This document shows positions 24,801-39,800 of a stretch of DNA of 64,000 nt, piece after piece. Under the pieces are notes generated by a model. It was not told where the DNA came from. It saw nothing but the letters and a program-made list of their open reading frames with translations, and did no database searches. Both the position numbers and the translations under genes were made by a program. This stretch comes from Alligator mississippiensis (taxonomy: Eukaryota; Chordata; Crocodylia; Alligatoridae). The DNA lies in NCBI RefSeq assembly GCF_030867095.1, contig NC_081829.1, forward strand, positions 92,403,261 through 92,467,260. The letters run 5' to 3'. Position 1 is the first letter of the stretch. Each line of letters opens with the position of its first letter.

Positions 24801-27800
24801 TTGTCAAATATTTTTGGCTGAAATAGTAGATGATGTCCCTATTCTCATCCAGTAGCTCAGTGGTTAAAATTAGAGGTGCACTGATACATTGGTCCGATAA
24901 CAGATTGGTACAGATATAAAGCAAATTGGCTGTATTGGAAATTGGCCCAATGGGGCTGATAATTTGGCCGATAAAGACCCATGCTCTGCACAGCCATAGC
25001 GCAGCACTCAGGCAGCGAGGAGCAGAGCCGGCAGTGTGGAGAGCTGCCTCCAGCTGGTAAGTCTGGTGTGATGGATGGGAAGGGGAAGGAAGGGGCATGG
25101 GGGGGCAGATGTGGGATGAATCTGTGGCTCGTGGGGGTGGAGATGGGGTGGCTCCTGCTTGCAGCCTGGGAGGGCGAGGGGGTGGGCTTGTGCTCCTGTA
25201 TCTGTGCAGGGCAGGGCAACGAGCCATGAGCTGCAGCTGTCTCGTGCCTGCCTCACCTAGGAAGCACCTGCCCCCTCCCTCACTGCAGGAGTCATTGATC
25301 TGCACCCTGCAGCCATGCCCCTTCCACCATGTGGACTTACCAACTGGAGACAGCTGTATTGAAACACTGGATCAGTATCGGCCAATATGCCTACTTAAAT
25401 ACTGAGTATCAGTATCGGCTCCCAAAATCTCTATTGGTGCACCCCTAGTTAGAATATTCATGGAGCGTGCGAGACAGCTAGGCTCAGTTGCCTCTTCTGA
25501 CTGGGGGTTTTGAACCCCCTTTCCCCTCATATCCTATTTACCAGGAGGAATCCATAGCCTACAGGGTTACAGGATACATTCTGAGACAATGCCACTCTCA
25601 AACTTTTCTGCTGATGCCACTTCATTTTCCATAATAATTAAATTTCACAGGAGCAGGGAGTAGAACCCAAGTGTGCCTAGTCCCTAGTCAGTCTCCCATT
25701 ACAGAGATGGCAAGGGAATCAGTTTTTCTCGCTCTTGCTCTGCCTCTTTGACAGCATAAGTATTTTATACATAATGAAAAGAGTTAGAGAGCTTAATGGG
25801 CCTACCTTAAAAAGACTTGAAACCCAAGTTCGAGACTGATCTTTGCCTGGATAAGAGCTAGGATATGAACCCATGTCTCTGCCTTAAGGATAGTACCCTA
25901 TGCATGATCTTATTGGTTGTTAGGAGATAGATCTAAACAGACATTAGCAAGGTAAATAAATACTGCATGGACCCTGATTCTCCCTTTGCCTTGCATGTTG
26001 TGCAGCCTGTTATACTTGTGCAGAGGTAGATTAAAATAGTACTAAATCAGAAGGTGAAAGGGTGCAGAGAAAAAGGTATTATATTTTCAATGTGTGGCAG
26101 AGACACCTAGGTTCCCAACAGTTAATGCCTCACATAACAGGCATGTCTACCTTTTAAAAACGAAATAGAAACAGATTTTTTTGGCAACTGGCAGAAACTG
26201 AGGGAAGCATCATAAAAGAAGTGCTAATCAAAATACATACTTGCAGAGCTGGATACTTTGCACAACTCTGCTAAACAGCTTAAGTCCACAGAATATCAAG
26301 GCAGTACTTCTGCTAACCTAAGGAAAACAAGGTTTATTTCATAATCTGCTGCTCAGTCTCAAAAAGAGCATAATGTTGCACATGGGCCCTATCTCTACTG
26401 GTTCTAGTTCAAGAAGTCCAAGGCTTAAAAAAAAGTTGCATTTATCATGATAGAAAGCCTTTTGTTCCTGGATTGTACAGAGGTACACATCTACTGTCTT
26501 GAATCAAGGTGATTTGAAATAAGCTGGATCAACGGAACTACCGCTTTTTCCCAGGACATCCTGTTGTATGTTTCTACTGTCACTGTGGTTCATTCCAGAG
26601 ACAAGCCGGTCAGGCTGTTTGATCTCGCTTGCCACCCACTGGCAAAGCAGCAGCAACACAGCTTGGAAGGGTGGTGTGTATAAATGACTGTGCTGCTCCT
26701 GTTTTGATGTGAGTAAAAGCCCAGGACAAGCAATTGCAGGTGAAAAGGAGACATCTGTTTGTACCCCGAGTCCCAAGGATTCTACTGAGGTCCAGAACTC
26801 TATGATTACAGCAGTTAGCAAAGGTCTATATAACCTTCTAGAATTAGACTAAAATGGCATAAGCCAGTCCGGACAATTCAGGGCAATGCTCAGAGATCCA
26901 TGCCCTTCTCTACTCTATCCTGAATCATGTAAAGCTATTTTTAAGTATTCTTTTTCTATAAACATTTGTGTTATTTCATCTCTTTAAGATAGACCTTAGA
27001 GATGGTAGAGCCTTTGGGTGCTGGCAGACGTGGGGAAAAACAACAACAACAAAAAAGAACAAATTTACCACAAGCAGCAGCGTGTTACTTTGACTTGGCT
27101 CCACAGCATCTTTTAGCTATAGCTGATTCAATCAGCTTTTACATAAAAGTGCCAAGAAAGCCCCACTAAAGTGCCCAATATATACAGAAGTTGGGAAAGC
27201 CAAGTCCAACTAATGTGATGCCTCTTCTGGGCACGCGCTGGGCTCGGTACGGGCTCACACCAAGTTTAAAATGCCATTTCCGCGCCCCCCCCAAGATTAG
27301 TGGTTGCAGAAAACTTTACTATACCAAAGATATTTATATTGATATTGCCAAAGTACTTGCAATTTAGACGAGTCAGACTTAAATCATGAGAATCACATAG
27401 TGCTATTGTTGCCATACATCTTCAAATTCCAACATTTCAGAGGCTTAAAAAATGCTAGAGCTGGATGCCTATTATTTATACCAATAAGGTAGTATAAGTC
27501 TTGGTTTCTAGTTGTTATAGACCTTGAAATCACAATGTGTGAATCATGCTGGAAGAGAACTTAAGGGGCAGTGCAAAATACTAAATCACAGTTATGTGAT
27601 GTCAGGCTCAGAGGTGCATAAAAGAAATAAAAGGTTTATATCCTTAGAAAACTAACATTTATGACTTCACGGTTACATACAGATTTAATATTTAACCCAG
27701 ATGATTCATAAAATATCAGGCTCCGAGTCTGCAAAAAAATCCTTTTAGCTTAGAGGTTTGTGCCTTGGTTGCTGAAAATCCTGGATTTGATCCCAATTGA

Positions 27801-30800
27801 AAACCAAGGGGCGTGCCCAGATGAACACGCATGTGCGGTCTGAGGTGTCACAAACCACATGCGGTACACATGCAACCATGCTGCACAATTTGGAGGTTCT
27901 GGTGTTAAAAAAACTGCTGCAAAGAAGTGGTGCGGCATACACTCCAGAAGCACAAACTGGCAGAAATGAAGACTGGGTCCAAAGCATCTCCCAATCTCTA
28001 GCTATCTGTCAGCAACTCTATCATGCCAGGAGCTGGCATGGAAACGGCCATGCCAGCTCCATGCAACGGAGCATGGAAACAGCCGTTTCCCTGAAGCGGG
28101 GCATTTTGCCCTGCACCAAACCATTTGCAGGGGCTTGCATAGTGGCAAAAAGCAGTGGCACAAATCTGTGCCACTGCTATTTCTGCCGTAGCGAACATAC
28201 GCCCCTTCATGCATACGTTCATGTGGACATGCCCATAGTGTCAGTCAGTTTTGAAGCCATAAATCATTTGAATTTATTATAAATTAGGTCACGCACGTTT
28301 AAACATGTAAAGCTTAAGCTCATTTGATACATACCTGAATTTCCAAAGATCACATCCCATGGTGAACTTATAGGCTGTTCTTCTCCTTTTGTTCCACCCT
28401 CCTTGTCCATGCCTTGTATTCCAATACCTGCTACAGTGGTCACTACCTTTAATTCTAGGTCAATCTATGAGAAATATAATAGCATATGCAATGATCTTGC
28501 AGGTGGCGATTTTGGTTTTTAATTCAGCCAAGTCAGATGTTTAGATACAGGCATACGTCTATACCTACAGAGGAACTAATCACAAATTTGATTGCCATAC
28601 TTTTATCAGATAACTATTAAACTTGTTGAAAAACTTGAATGGCTCTTCAATCTAAGCAAAAACAGAAAACTGCGTTTTCTGTCATGGTTAGGCCAAATCA
28701 TCTGGAGAAATGACAAACTTTACAGATGACTAATGGGGATATTTTAAAAATACACTTCTAATAGCGCGTGCTATACAAATGATATACTATACAAACATTT
28801 CTCAATACCATGTATCGTAATCTGTACAAAGCAAATCATTTTATGCAATTTATTTAATAATATTTGAAGCTAATTCATGTCATATTACACCATTTCATTT
28901 CTGCCCTGCTGATTTAATCAGGAAATGTCTTCCTTTAGTTAATTAATATTGATGATTGTGTTAAGAGGAAAAAGAAAAGAAAAAACTTTTTATATGCAAT
29001 ACGGTGTCATTTCTGTACCAATAATTCCCCTTTTCTTTTAGACTTGTTTCCTCACAGGAAGCCATAAGCAAACTGGAAGCAGACAAAAAGAGCTGTTGGA
29101 TTACTTCAATCCTTTAATAACTGTGCTATTGGGGTGTCCCTTTAGATCAAGGAAAACAGTTAACGACTCAGCAAGAGCTTCAGACCCTCTAAAGGTATTT
29201 AGGTGGGCACCTAATTTCCACAGATTTCAATGGAAGTTAGGCACCTACTTACCTTGGGGGGTTGAATTGCAGAGCATGTAGGGATTTTAGCATTTTATAT
29301 TTAATGCTTCCATGAACAGAATCTTCTTACTCTTGCAGCTCAGTCACTAAAGGAAGACTATTTAGAATGGAACAGCCCTTCATATTACAATCTTGGGGTG
29401 AACTGAATCCAAAAAAATTCACATACTGAAAATCCTCAAAAAAAAAGTTGGTTATTGTCACTTTAACTGGCTGCAGAGCACTGCAGGTTATAAAACGAGT
29501 GGATCATACTTTCTTATAAAAGTTTGATATGCTTTTTCTTCAAGTTACAAACCCATTTCCATACTCATGGCAAAAATACTGGAGAAGTCACTGGAAGTGT
29601 AAAGATTAATAATGCATACAGGAAAGCTTTGCTATCCACGTGTTCAGCATTCATGGTTTCAAATATTTGTGAATGCCGAACCCGCATTTTAAATACACTT
29701 TATACACTTACAGGAGCTCCTCAGGAGCTCTGTGCTTGCTCATTCTGCGCTCCTGCTGTTGCCGTGTTCTGCCCTGCCCCCAGCCGCCAGGGGTGTTGCA
29801 TTCATGGACTTATTAGCTGATTTTGCCATTTGCAGGGGATATGAGAACGTATTCTCCGTAAATGGTGAGGGTTGCCTGTATTACTTTAGCTTAGCAAGGC
29901 CACAGCACAGAAAATTTTAATTATTAATAGATTTGGTTTCTATTAGAAGAGTATTAAATAACGGTCATTAAGAGTTTAAAAACATAAATGTAGCAAAAAA
30001 ATGGACATAATTCCTTTAAGGACAAATTGAACAACATTTTTCTGTGTAGTTATTTTTAAATATTGGACCAAATTCCGCTTTCCATGAGACAGCATGACAT
30101 CAGAATAATTTTTTTCTGTCAATTTTCATGGTGTAATTGAGCAAAGAAGAACCCAACGCGCAGAGAAAAGAAGAAACCTCGGGAAAAACCCTGTACCACA
30201 TTCAGGACCATCAGGTATGAACTTCACGTGTGATAAATGCAAAAGGGGCTGCCATTTAACAAGTTGGCTCTACAGCCATACTCGCAGATGTTCAACAAGC
30301 TGATGCCTCACTCAACAGAAATCTGTTGTCTCATGGGACAGACAGATATGTATGTGTACCGATTAGAAAGAAATTTTGGGTAGTTATCCTTTATTAGTTG
30401 GCTTTCAAAAAAAAAAAGTGTACCTTTCTAATCAGATGATTTTCTGTATCAGCTACATAAATAATATTGTTTTTTATAGCCACTCCCTGTGGTGAACTGA
30501 ATGCTGCTTCTGAAAATCTTCCATCTCTCCTTCCGCTGTTTGGACCTAAACACACAAAGAAACAGACAATCAGGGGAAATAACATTTCACACAAGAATCA
30601 ATTTAGAAAAAAGGAAGACAGTGAAAACAATTACTGCATGGTAAAGAAGGTGCAATATTGTACAAAAAGAGGAAGTTAAACAGCATTTTTCAAGAGGCAT
30701 TAAAATTAATTTTAAAAACAAAGTTGTTACCTTTGGATGTTTCAGATGTTCTTACTAAACTAGTGTGCAGCAATTTTCTCTTCACTACTGATGTAATTTG

Positions 30801-33800
30801 TTTACTGTCTGTATTTTAGGCTTGGGTAGGCATAGTGTCACACCAGGAAGGTGTTCTGGTCTAGAAGCACGAGTTCTAGCCTCATTGGGCTTGCACTGAT
30901 AGCTTCTCCCCAGTCTACTGAGCAGCGAATGGCTCACCAGCTTGGGTACCAAGGGTGGCCAGACACTTGGCTAGTCACATTCCTCACTCACGGGCTGTTG
31001 GCTACACGCTGACAAGCCTTAGCAATACTATCTAGATGAGCCGTCTAGATTTCAATAGGTCTTTAATGCTTTAAAGTTCCTAGGTTTTGACAAGGAAGAA
31101 TCAAAACAGTAGGTAATGTAGTCAGTCAATATAATGTCAGGTTCTAGTTTATAAGCACAGTATTGTCATTACTGATACAACAGGAGCCCATTTAAAATCT
31201 ACTATAATTAAAGAATGCTGACAGGAGATCTCTAGTTAGTAACTGGCCCTGAGATCCAACTAAAGATATCCTCAGTGCTGGATTCTCAAGTGTTAGGGTC
31301 TCCCTTCACTTCCCTGACCCAGCTTCTCTTTTCCTATGCATCCCATCTTTGTGTCGTCTGAAAAGCAGGATAAAATACATGCTATGTCGATGTAATGAGT
31401 AATTTACTTTTCATGCCCTATATTTTGACATCTGTGCTATGCATTGGGCTTAAAAAAAGCCAAGGTTTGTCAATATTACACAAACAGAAACTCGAGTTAT
31501 TTCAAATAAGCATATTCATGTCTCTCATGGGTTTATTTTAAAAGTTTGTTATTAAAACTGTTTGAAACGGGGTCTGAAGTGAAAATACTCTAAATACTTA
31601 AATACTCTAAAAATCACATGGCTTTGAAAAACTTACACAAACCTTACCTCCAATGGTGTGCACTATTTGCCCATTTTTCCGGACAACCAAAATCCTGTTA
31701 TGTCCAGTATCTGCTATGACCACTCTGTTTCCTGAACTATCTACTGTCACTTTTCCAGGAAACAGCAATGGAGAAGGGGGGAGAGAGTCTTTGTACAACT
31801 TTATTGCAATTTTATTATCTTTGATTTGTCCTTTTTCTTTGTAGAATCTCAGAGCTATAGATGCAAATAAAAATAATTTTTCTGTGTGTCCCTCTCCAAC
31901 AAGAGAAAACAGCATATTTCCACGAGGCCCAAGTATAACCAGAGTTGGCCAGCAGGACACTTCCAGCTCGTGCCAAAGTTTTCCATCTGCATCATTTACT
32001 ACGGGGTGGGTAATATTATATCGAAGAACAGCACTTTTAATGTTATCCAGAACCTTTTCATTTGGGAACTTTGCTGAATGGACACCAACAATAAGAAGAC
32101 CATCTGAAAGTAAAAATACAAGAAAGTCTTGCATGAAAATATATTTGCACCCAGCTAAAAGTTAAAAAAAACCACTGCTCTCTCTCAGAACATGACTAAT
32201 AGCATTACAAAGTAAAAGAGGATTTGAGTAAGTTAAATTAAAAGCAAGGACTGTAATTCAGTATCGTGAGATGCATAACTCATCTATTAATACCAAATAC
32301 TATGGTTCAGAAGATTTCAGTAGAATTAAGATATTGTTTACTTTCCAAGTTGGTTGCAAGTTAATACATCATAAAATGTTCTTGACTGCTGGGACCTCTG
32401 CATAGACAGAAGTCACATTTTGGAGATAGTAATTATGACCATGCTGCAGTGTCTTCTGTTTTAGAAAACAGTATCTTCTGCTGTAAACCTGGTATTCATA
32501 AAGACCCGGTACTAGTAAGTATAATTTAAATAATCTTTTCAATACTACCACAGAAATAACTGAAAATATATAGACTATTAAGATCATATTGCATTTCATG
32601 TGCAACCAATATTAGAAGTATTATGAAAAACTGTGGATCTGACAAGCTAGATACAATTAAAAAGGATTAATACTTAGCCATCAGGGAGTGATGCCCTTTA
32701 AGTTTTGCCCTCTTCAACTCAATCAAACAAGTATAGAAAACAGGTTTAAAAAATCCAGTTCCCCCCCCCCCAAAGAAAACCAGAAGGTAGGGCAATTTGG
32801 CATCTTAGGCCGCGTTCAGACGAATGTGGATGTTTGGTTCCCCGGGGACAGGTAGCAGTGGCCCGGCTCCGCTTCTCAGCAGCTCATGCGGTCTGTGCGT
32901 GCACTGATCTAGTTTTTTTCCCCCCCCACGGGTTTTTTGACCCCTGGATTTCCTGGACCCCTGTGGGGAAAAACCTGGAGCAACGCACATATGGGAAGTG
33001 TGGCCTTGGAGTGCAGAGAACACTTGACTGCTGTATGTGGCACTACAGACATACCGCATGGCTGTGCTCATCTGGATGCAGCCTTAGAAAGTAACTTGTT
33101 AACAAAGGCATGAGCTGTCATGGACAACTTACAGTCCATTCCCAGTATCTAATGAAGTAAGTTGTAGCCTATGAAAGTTCATGACTCTCTGAAACAATTA
33201 GGTCTTCAAAGGGCCATCTCTCCCCAACTTCTGCCTGTGTTCAGACGAGCATGGCTAACCAACTCTATCCCCTTAACAAAAGTGAGGTTAATAGCATCCT
33301 GGGTCTCTAAGGGTGTGCGTACTAGTATGCCTGAAGTGTGCCACAAGATCCCTGTGTGAGGGGGTAAATGCTCTCCTTCTGTATCTGGCACCCTGTCCCT
33401 GCCCCACCTACTCCTGTGATCACTTTTGTTAGAAGTCTTGCCACCATCTTAAACCTGAGGGACTGAGTTCATTGGAGGCATGAAAGATGCCAGGACAGAG
33501 TCAGAGGGGGTGCAGCAGTGCAGATGCTCCCCCCACTGATTCCAGCTCCACTCACACATACGTAGTTGTACAAAACAACACATCGATAAAACCCCCAAGC
33601 TTTTATTCTAAAGGAAAGCCTTAGTTTAACATCATATGAATGGCAGTTGTCCAATTTCCCCATTTTTCTGCTCTGGAATCCTCAAAATCATCTGGAGTCT
33701 TTCAACATAACCATCTAAGTTTTAAATTCTCAACTGATCTTGTGTATCCTTTAGGGATAAGATGGGAGAGGCAGGAAAGGAAAAAAGAAACATCCTTACA

Positions 33801-36800
33801 ATTCATGCGTTCCCATGTTAACCTTCTTTACCAGTTAAGAACTTTTGACACTTGCAGGATTGCTAATGTACATTATGCTGTTTGTTTTTCCATCACACCA
33901 ATAAAATTGCCTGGCATTTATACTGCCTTTTGTGTGGTGAAAACCTAATAAAAACATCTCTTATTCTGTTTTCCACTACCGAGGTCTGTAGGTGGATTCC
34001 TTGCAGTGCCTTATTATTTCAGTAACACAAGTTGTAATTGCTTCAGCAGCAAAAGGGAGCCAAGAAGTTAATACAGGAAACAAATGGAAAAGATATTAGT
34101 ATCCAATCCTCAAATCCTTATTTTTTGGACTAGTACTATCAAAAGTTTCAAAAGAACTACTCTTTGCAGAATGGGCTTGCAGAATGTAGGCCTTAACTTA
34201 CAAAAGTGTACTTGCCATTTTAAATTTGTTGAAATGCCACTTTAAAAATAATTACATACTTACAACAATAGGCAGTGCCGTACCATACAACTAAAGCGCA
34301 AGTTTAAATATAAGCGTAAGTCATAGAATTGAAAGTCATAGTTGCAAATCTGACATGCACATTTGCAACGTGAATCTCTGGCACAAAGCAATTAGGGTCT
34401 ACAAATTTGTGCCGACTCACCGGGACAGGTATCATTTATGAACTTCCATCCTGAATAAACCAAGTGGGACCAGCTTTGCTGATAGGAAACCGGGGTGTCT
34501 GTCAGACAAATACTACAGAAACCCTACCACATTAACACTTCAATGTAAGAAGGCTTTGGCAGGGAATATGTTACATTTAATTATTTTGGTAACAGACACA
34601 GTAAAAGGCTAATGGGTATTCTTCTTCAAAGTAGCCTTTTGTTGCAGCAGACTGACTCCACCAGATTGCAACAAATCTAATCAGAACAAAGCATAACTCT
34701 CTCTCCAATTAATTTTGAAAGCAGAAGATGAAGTCAAGAAATCTCTATTTCCTGCCCCTCTACCTCCAACTAGCAGTACTTTAAGGCATTTTTTCACTTT
34801 ATTTTTCCCTCCTCTTCCTTGAAGCTACTGTGCTGCTTCTAGGGATCCTTTTGAAATAAGTCCCTCAAGAACGTTTTTCCGCAGATAGTATTTCGCTGTA
34901 TTTTTCACATCTGAGAAATTCATCCCTCTCTCTCTCTTTTATTTATTTATTGCCATTCTAGCATTTCAAGTTGCTTTCTTTGAGAAGGAATAGGCAAGAA
35001 ATGTGAAGCTTGCATCTTTTCAAGATAAGATACCTTTCCTTTGTGCATTTCATTCATTTGGCGCACACACAAAAGCATTCAAAATCTTGAACTGCAATAG
35101 GCTCCAAAGTGGAGAAAGCATACTAATTTCAGTATGTACTATCAGATGCTTCCAGAGAGCAAACTTGCTTATTAAATATTAGAAGCTTCAGCACTTACAA
35201 GAATGCAAACCAAAATGATGCCGTATCTCCATCTATTTTCAGAACAGGGTGATCCACTCAAAGAACCTTCCCTTATAGTAGGCAGGGTTTGTTAAGAAAG
35301 GTGAGACTGACTCACTGAGTAAAAACATCCTCAGATGGGAACGTCCTTAGGGAGATCGTGGGAAAGCAGTCAAACTGAAGGACATGGCTTTAGGTAACAT
35401 CTGTGATGTTACTAGGTTCCCTTTAAAAAAAGCTAAAGGGCAGAAAGTGAGTTTGACACCACATAGAGAGTGTGCATTATGTTTCAGTAGAGAGAAGACT
35501 TATAACTGAACTTTTCTTGGTTCTACCTCGCCAGGCTAATCTCTAGTTCAAGACCCATTTCTCACTGTATATCCCATCATAAAACACCACTTTCTCATGC
35601 CTCCAGATACTGCATAGGAAGCACGGTCAATGGGTGTTCTCAGGGCTCTCTTGGACTCTATCCTTGTTTCTTTAAAAATCATTTCTTAAGAAGTTCAATA
35701 TCTCTATGCTGATCTTTCAGGTTTAAGCCTTCCTCTTCTCCTTCCTCTACCCACTATAAATAAGCACAGGAAAACAGGGCACTGGCAAGAGGCACTGGTA
35801 CTCTGGAGCACAATTACTAGCTTTTCTCCTGATGCATCTCGTCTCTCTGGTGAATTCCCTGCGATTCACCAAAAAAAAGAGCCGATTTGAAGGACATGAG
35901 GAAGGGAAAGTGTGCAGGCCTCCTCTGGTACCTGCATGAAAACAAGCTGGGGCCACCCGCATCCATTCTGTCCTCACTGCAGACTGCATAGCAATCCAGC
36001 ATAAAGTCACAGTACATTTTTTTTAAACCTCTATACAGCTGACAAATAGCCAGACCACCCAAAGGCACACTAGCAACCAATGGAGCAATTTCAGGCCAAA
36101 CAACTGAGTTATTAGCTTGCACACTTTTTTCTTCTTTAAGTAATGGGGAAAAGTATTTTTCATTCCTGAAAATGGCTGAAACATTTTGGTTCATATTAAA
36201 GGAAAACCTGTCCAAATTTGGTAAGACTGTTATAAACAAGTGAACATAATCTCTTTGAATAGGAATGTTTATGCAAATTGAAAACAAATGTTATGTTTCT
36301 TCTTATGCTGCAAATAATGTAGTGGTGTTAAATCAGGTGGCGTATTTGTAAGTAATCAAACATCATATTAAGGAGGAGGAATAACATTTACATGTTCCTT
36401 TTTACACTTATGTTTAGATTTTTTCTCACTAAGTAACTTCTTAATGGTGAGTGGGAAGAGCAAGCTTGCTGGATTTCACCAAGTTGCTTTCAAGTTTTTT
36501 AGTTTCCAACTAATTATCTCAGTTGGTCCCTAAGTCCTGTTCCTGCAATTGGATCTACACAAGTAGACCTCTTCAGCTCTATACAGCTGTGTTGAAGTCA
36601 ATGTTGGTCCACTTGGATGGGAATCAAATTATGGACTCAGAGCCTCAGTCATCCTACTTGCCATTGAAGCTATTTCTTTCCAGTTTTCTAGAATTTCTAG
36701 AATTTGTCCAGTCTTACATAATGTCTTGAACAACAGGATTCCCTTCATTTTCTATAAGGCTTTTCTGTACTAAAAATGAAGAATTTAAGAAAAACAAAGA

Positions 36801-39800
36801 ACATAAGAATTCTTTCAGCATAGTTTTTCTTTTGTTTTATCAACTCATTACTCTGCTGTACTTACTTCCCTGTCAACTGCACATACTTTTCAAGTGCTCA
36901 CAGACTACTGTATTTCTCATTAAACTTTTCAGTGCAGTGTTAAATGTGCTCAGTACTAAGCCTAGGAAATCTCTGCATGAATAATGCACAAGAGAACTGT
37001 AACCAGTTCTCTTATTTTCTCAAATATAACATGAATCTTTCCCCAAAAATCAGCGTCTCAAAATCGGGGTACATTTTACATGGAAAGGCCATTTTCTTCA
37101 TTGAAAGAGCAACACTCCTGGTAACACTGTGCAGGTGATGCAGCTACCAAGATAGCTGCAATTTGTGTCTGCTCAGCAAACTGAAGTGGCAGTCTTGTGT
37201 TAACCTTCTCATAGCCATAGCTATGGGCTGAATGCTGTAGCTGGTGCCTGATGCAACAAGTGAGCTGTTGGCAACACCTTGGTAAGACTTGAGATGTCAA
37301 AACAACACTTTATTTACAGGAATTTCTATAAAGAACTACTTACACTACAGTAGTAACAGTCTTGCTACTGTCCTTTGCAAAGGCGTGGGGCCTAGCTTTG
37401 CATGACACACAGCAAGTCCTCCTGGGAACACAGAGTATCACAGGAGAGTCTGCCACACCAGGAAGTTTCTGATGCCAGACTTCCTGGATGCTATGCTCCC
37501 AGAGTGACTTACTCTAAGTTATGCAGTTGGCCACGACTCTGGAAAAGTCTTTTTCTACATTCTGCCTCCAAAAAACAAGGTGCGTGTTTAATTTGGGGGT
37601 CATGCTGGGAAATAAAAAAGAGACATACAAGAAGTTAAGCCATGCATTGAATCAAAGCCCTTTACTGCAATAATATATGCAAAGATGAACCCTTGTATAC
37701 TTGTTCATCTTTGTAAAAACTTTTTGGATAACCACAAATATAAATTTTAAGAGGTTTTACTGAACATTTATGGAAAAAAAATATGGAAGTTTTTAAAAAC
37801 CACTGAGCACATAAGATTTTTTCAGAGAACATCTGAAGCACAGAGTAGTGTATGTCCAAGGCTCTGAAAGAAGCACGTTAAGGATTAAATCAATCTTCCC
37901 TTGTGAAAAACAAACTTAATTTATACTTTAAAATGACAGATTGATTTAAAAAAAAAAAATTACACAAGTCACGCCAACCTTTCAGCACTTCACATGGAAA
38001 ATTTCACAAGAATGTCTCCTTTCCCTTCTGCTATACAGTGTTGACAGAATATCACCATAAATGCGATGTGAGATACCCAGCACGCCTGGTGTTAATAAAC
38101 TGAACTCTAAAACAAGATTTTAAAGGAAGTGGCAGCTATCCCATTTTCCTTTCAGTCTAATTTTTGGAACACACTTCAGTCCTGCCCTCATGTAGAATGA
38201 GAGTTTTGAACTATTTTATATTTTAGATTGTGGTTAAATAGTAAATTCAGACAATCAACTCCCATTCAACCATTCTACAGTCTACAAAAATCTATATGGA
38301 TGCTATAAATACTGCCCTCTCAAAGGCTCCTTCCTTTTGACAAAAACCAAAATGACTTCGTAGGAGTAAGAAAACGTGGACTACCACAGGAGCCTTAAAT
38401 GAAGCCCTAAAGCAGGAGGGTCAAAAATATGGCCCACTGGCTAGATCAAACCTGTGGAGCCATATGATCCAGCCCATAAATCACAGATAGATCTAGTATA
38501 CAGAGCCAGTCTAGCTTGCAGGTTGGAATCAGCAGGCGCTGGTCCAGATTGAGGTTTAGCGGAGCCAGCACACAGAGCTAGTTCAGTGAGGCACCACTTG
38601 CAGTGTGCACCCTGTGCTGACCTCGCATGCTTCAGGCTGCACATGGAGCTGGACTGCCTGCACACGCTGCTCATGGCACAGGGAGCTGAGCTGGCACTGG
38701 GTGTGCAACAGATGCCAAGTAGCTCCACCTGCCTCTGTGATCTTTCTTCTTAGAAGTCTTGCCACCATCTCAAAGGGCTGAGTTCACTGCAGGCCTGAAA
38801 GGGAACCAGGGAGGATCCAGAGGGGATGCAGTGGTATATATGCATCCTGCCTTTGATTTCAGCTCCACTTACTAAGCAGCTATGCTTAGGAAGCTTGACG
38901 TGCCCAGCACTGTCAGGCTGGGCTGGGATTTCTGTTTGCAGAAGGCTGGAGAGAAAGGAATGAGAAAAAAAAGGAGACCCAAGGAGAAAGGTAGGTGGGT
39001 AATGCAAGGAGTAGAGCCCTGAGCCAGGCTCTCAGGAGCCAAGGCACTGTTGCTCTGGAGGAAATCTCATCCTTTTTCCCCCCTCACATGTGGCAAGCCA
39101 GCACAGCTACTTCCAGGCAGCAAACTGCTTGCACCAAAGCCAGTAGGAAATGGGGGTAAGCAGAGTGAGCCCTAAGCCAGGTTCCTGGGATCCAGGGCAC
39201 ATGCTGCTCCCAGGGAAAGTCCCACCCTCTATTTCCTCCACATGGCCAGCCCAGGTGCTGCAATGAGGGAGCAAAATGCTGGCATCAGAGGCAACAAGGA
39301 ACAAGCTAAGTTGTTAAGAGCCCTTAGCTGGGCTCCTGTGAGCCAGGTCAGGTGGGTAAGTCCCTTCCTCCTTTCCTGCCTCCCCTGCACATGGCCAATG
39401 AATGCAACTGCTGCAGTGAGGGTGCAAATTGCCCACTGAAGCCAGCAGGGAATGGAGTTAAGCAGCATGTTATCCTGAGCCATGCTCTTCAGAGTGTAGC
39501 TCTCTCATGTGCGTGGCCAGCTGGGCTCCACACCCAATCCTCCTGAAGTTGCACAAAGAACAGCAGTAGTGAAAGCCCTGGCTTCTCTTTAAACCCAGCA
39601 CTTTAAAGGTGTCCCAGGTACCTGGTTCTCTGCAGCTCTCTTCACTACACCCCTGCCAGGCTTGCTCCAGTCCCACACCTTACTCAGTAATGTCTCTATA
39701 TACAATACTCGAGGCAAGGATTTTGTACGATACCATTTATTAGATCAGCTGTATAGTTGGGAGAGCTGTCTCCTTGTCCAACAAAACCCTACCGAAGGGA

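Larger units (their letters stand above)
9136..28334 (-). other. NHLRC2 intron 5 (19.2 kb)
   Basis: Longest intron in the visible part of the gene. It contains a large hairpin (10783-10939), several hAT-like elements, a nested CR1 block (21982-24020), a pogo-like MITE (20137-20303) and the element at 27809-28234. The stretches 9136-10700, 11060-13390, 14120-19690, 20640-21980 and 25460-27800 show no recognisable gene; they are AT-rich DNA with homopolymer runs. The 9637-10101 open frame has no known domain. Confidence 0.85.
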
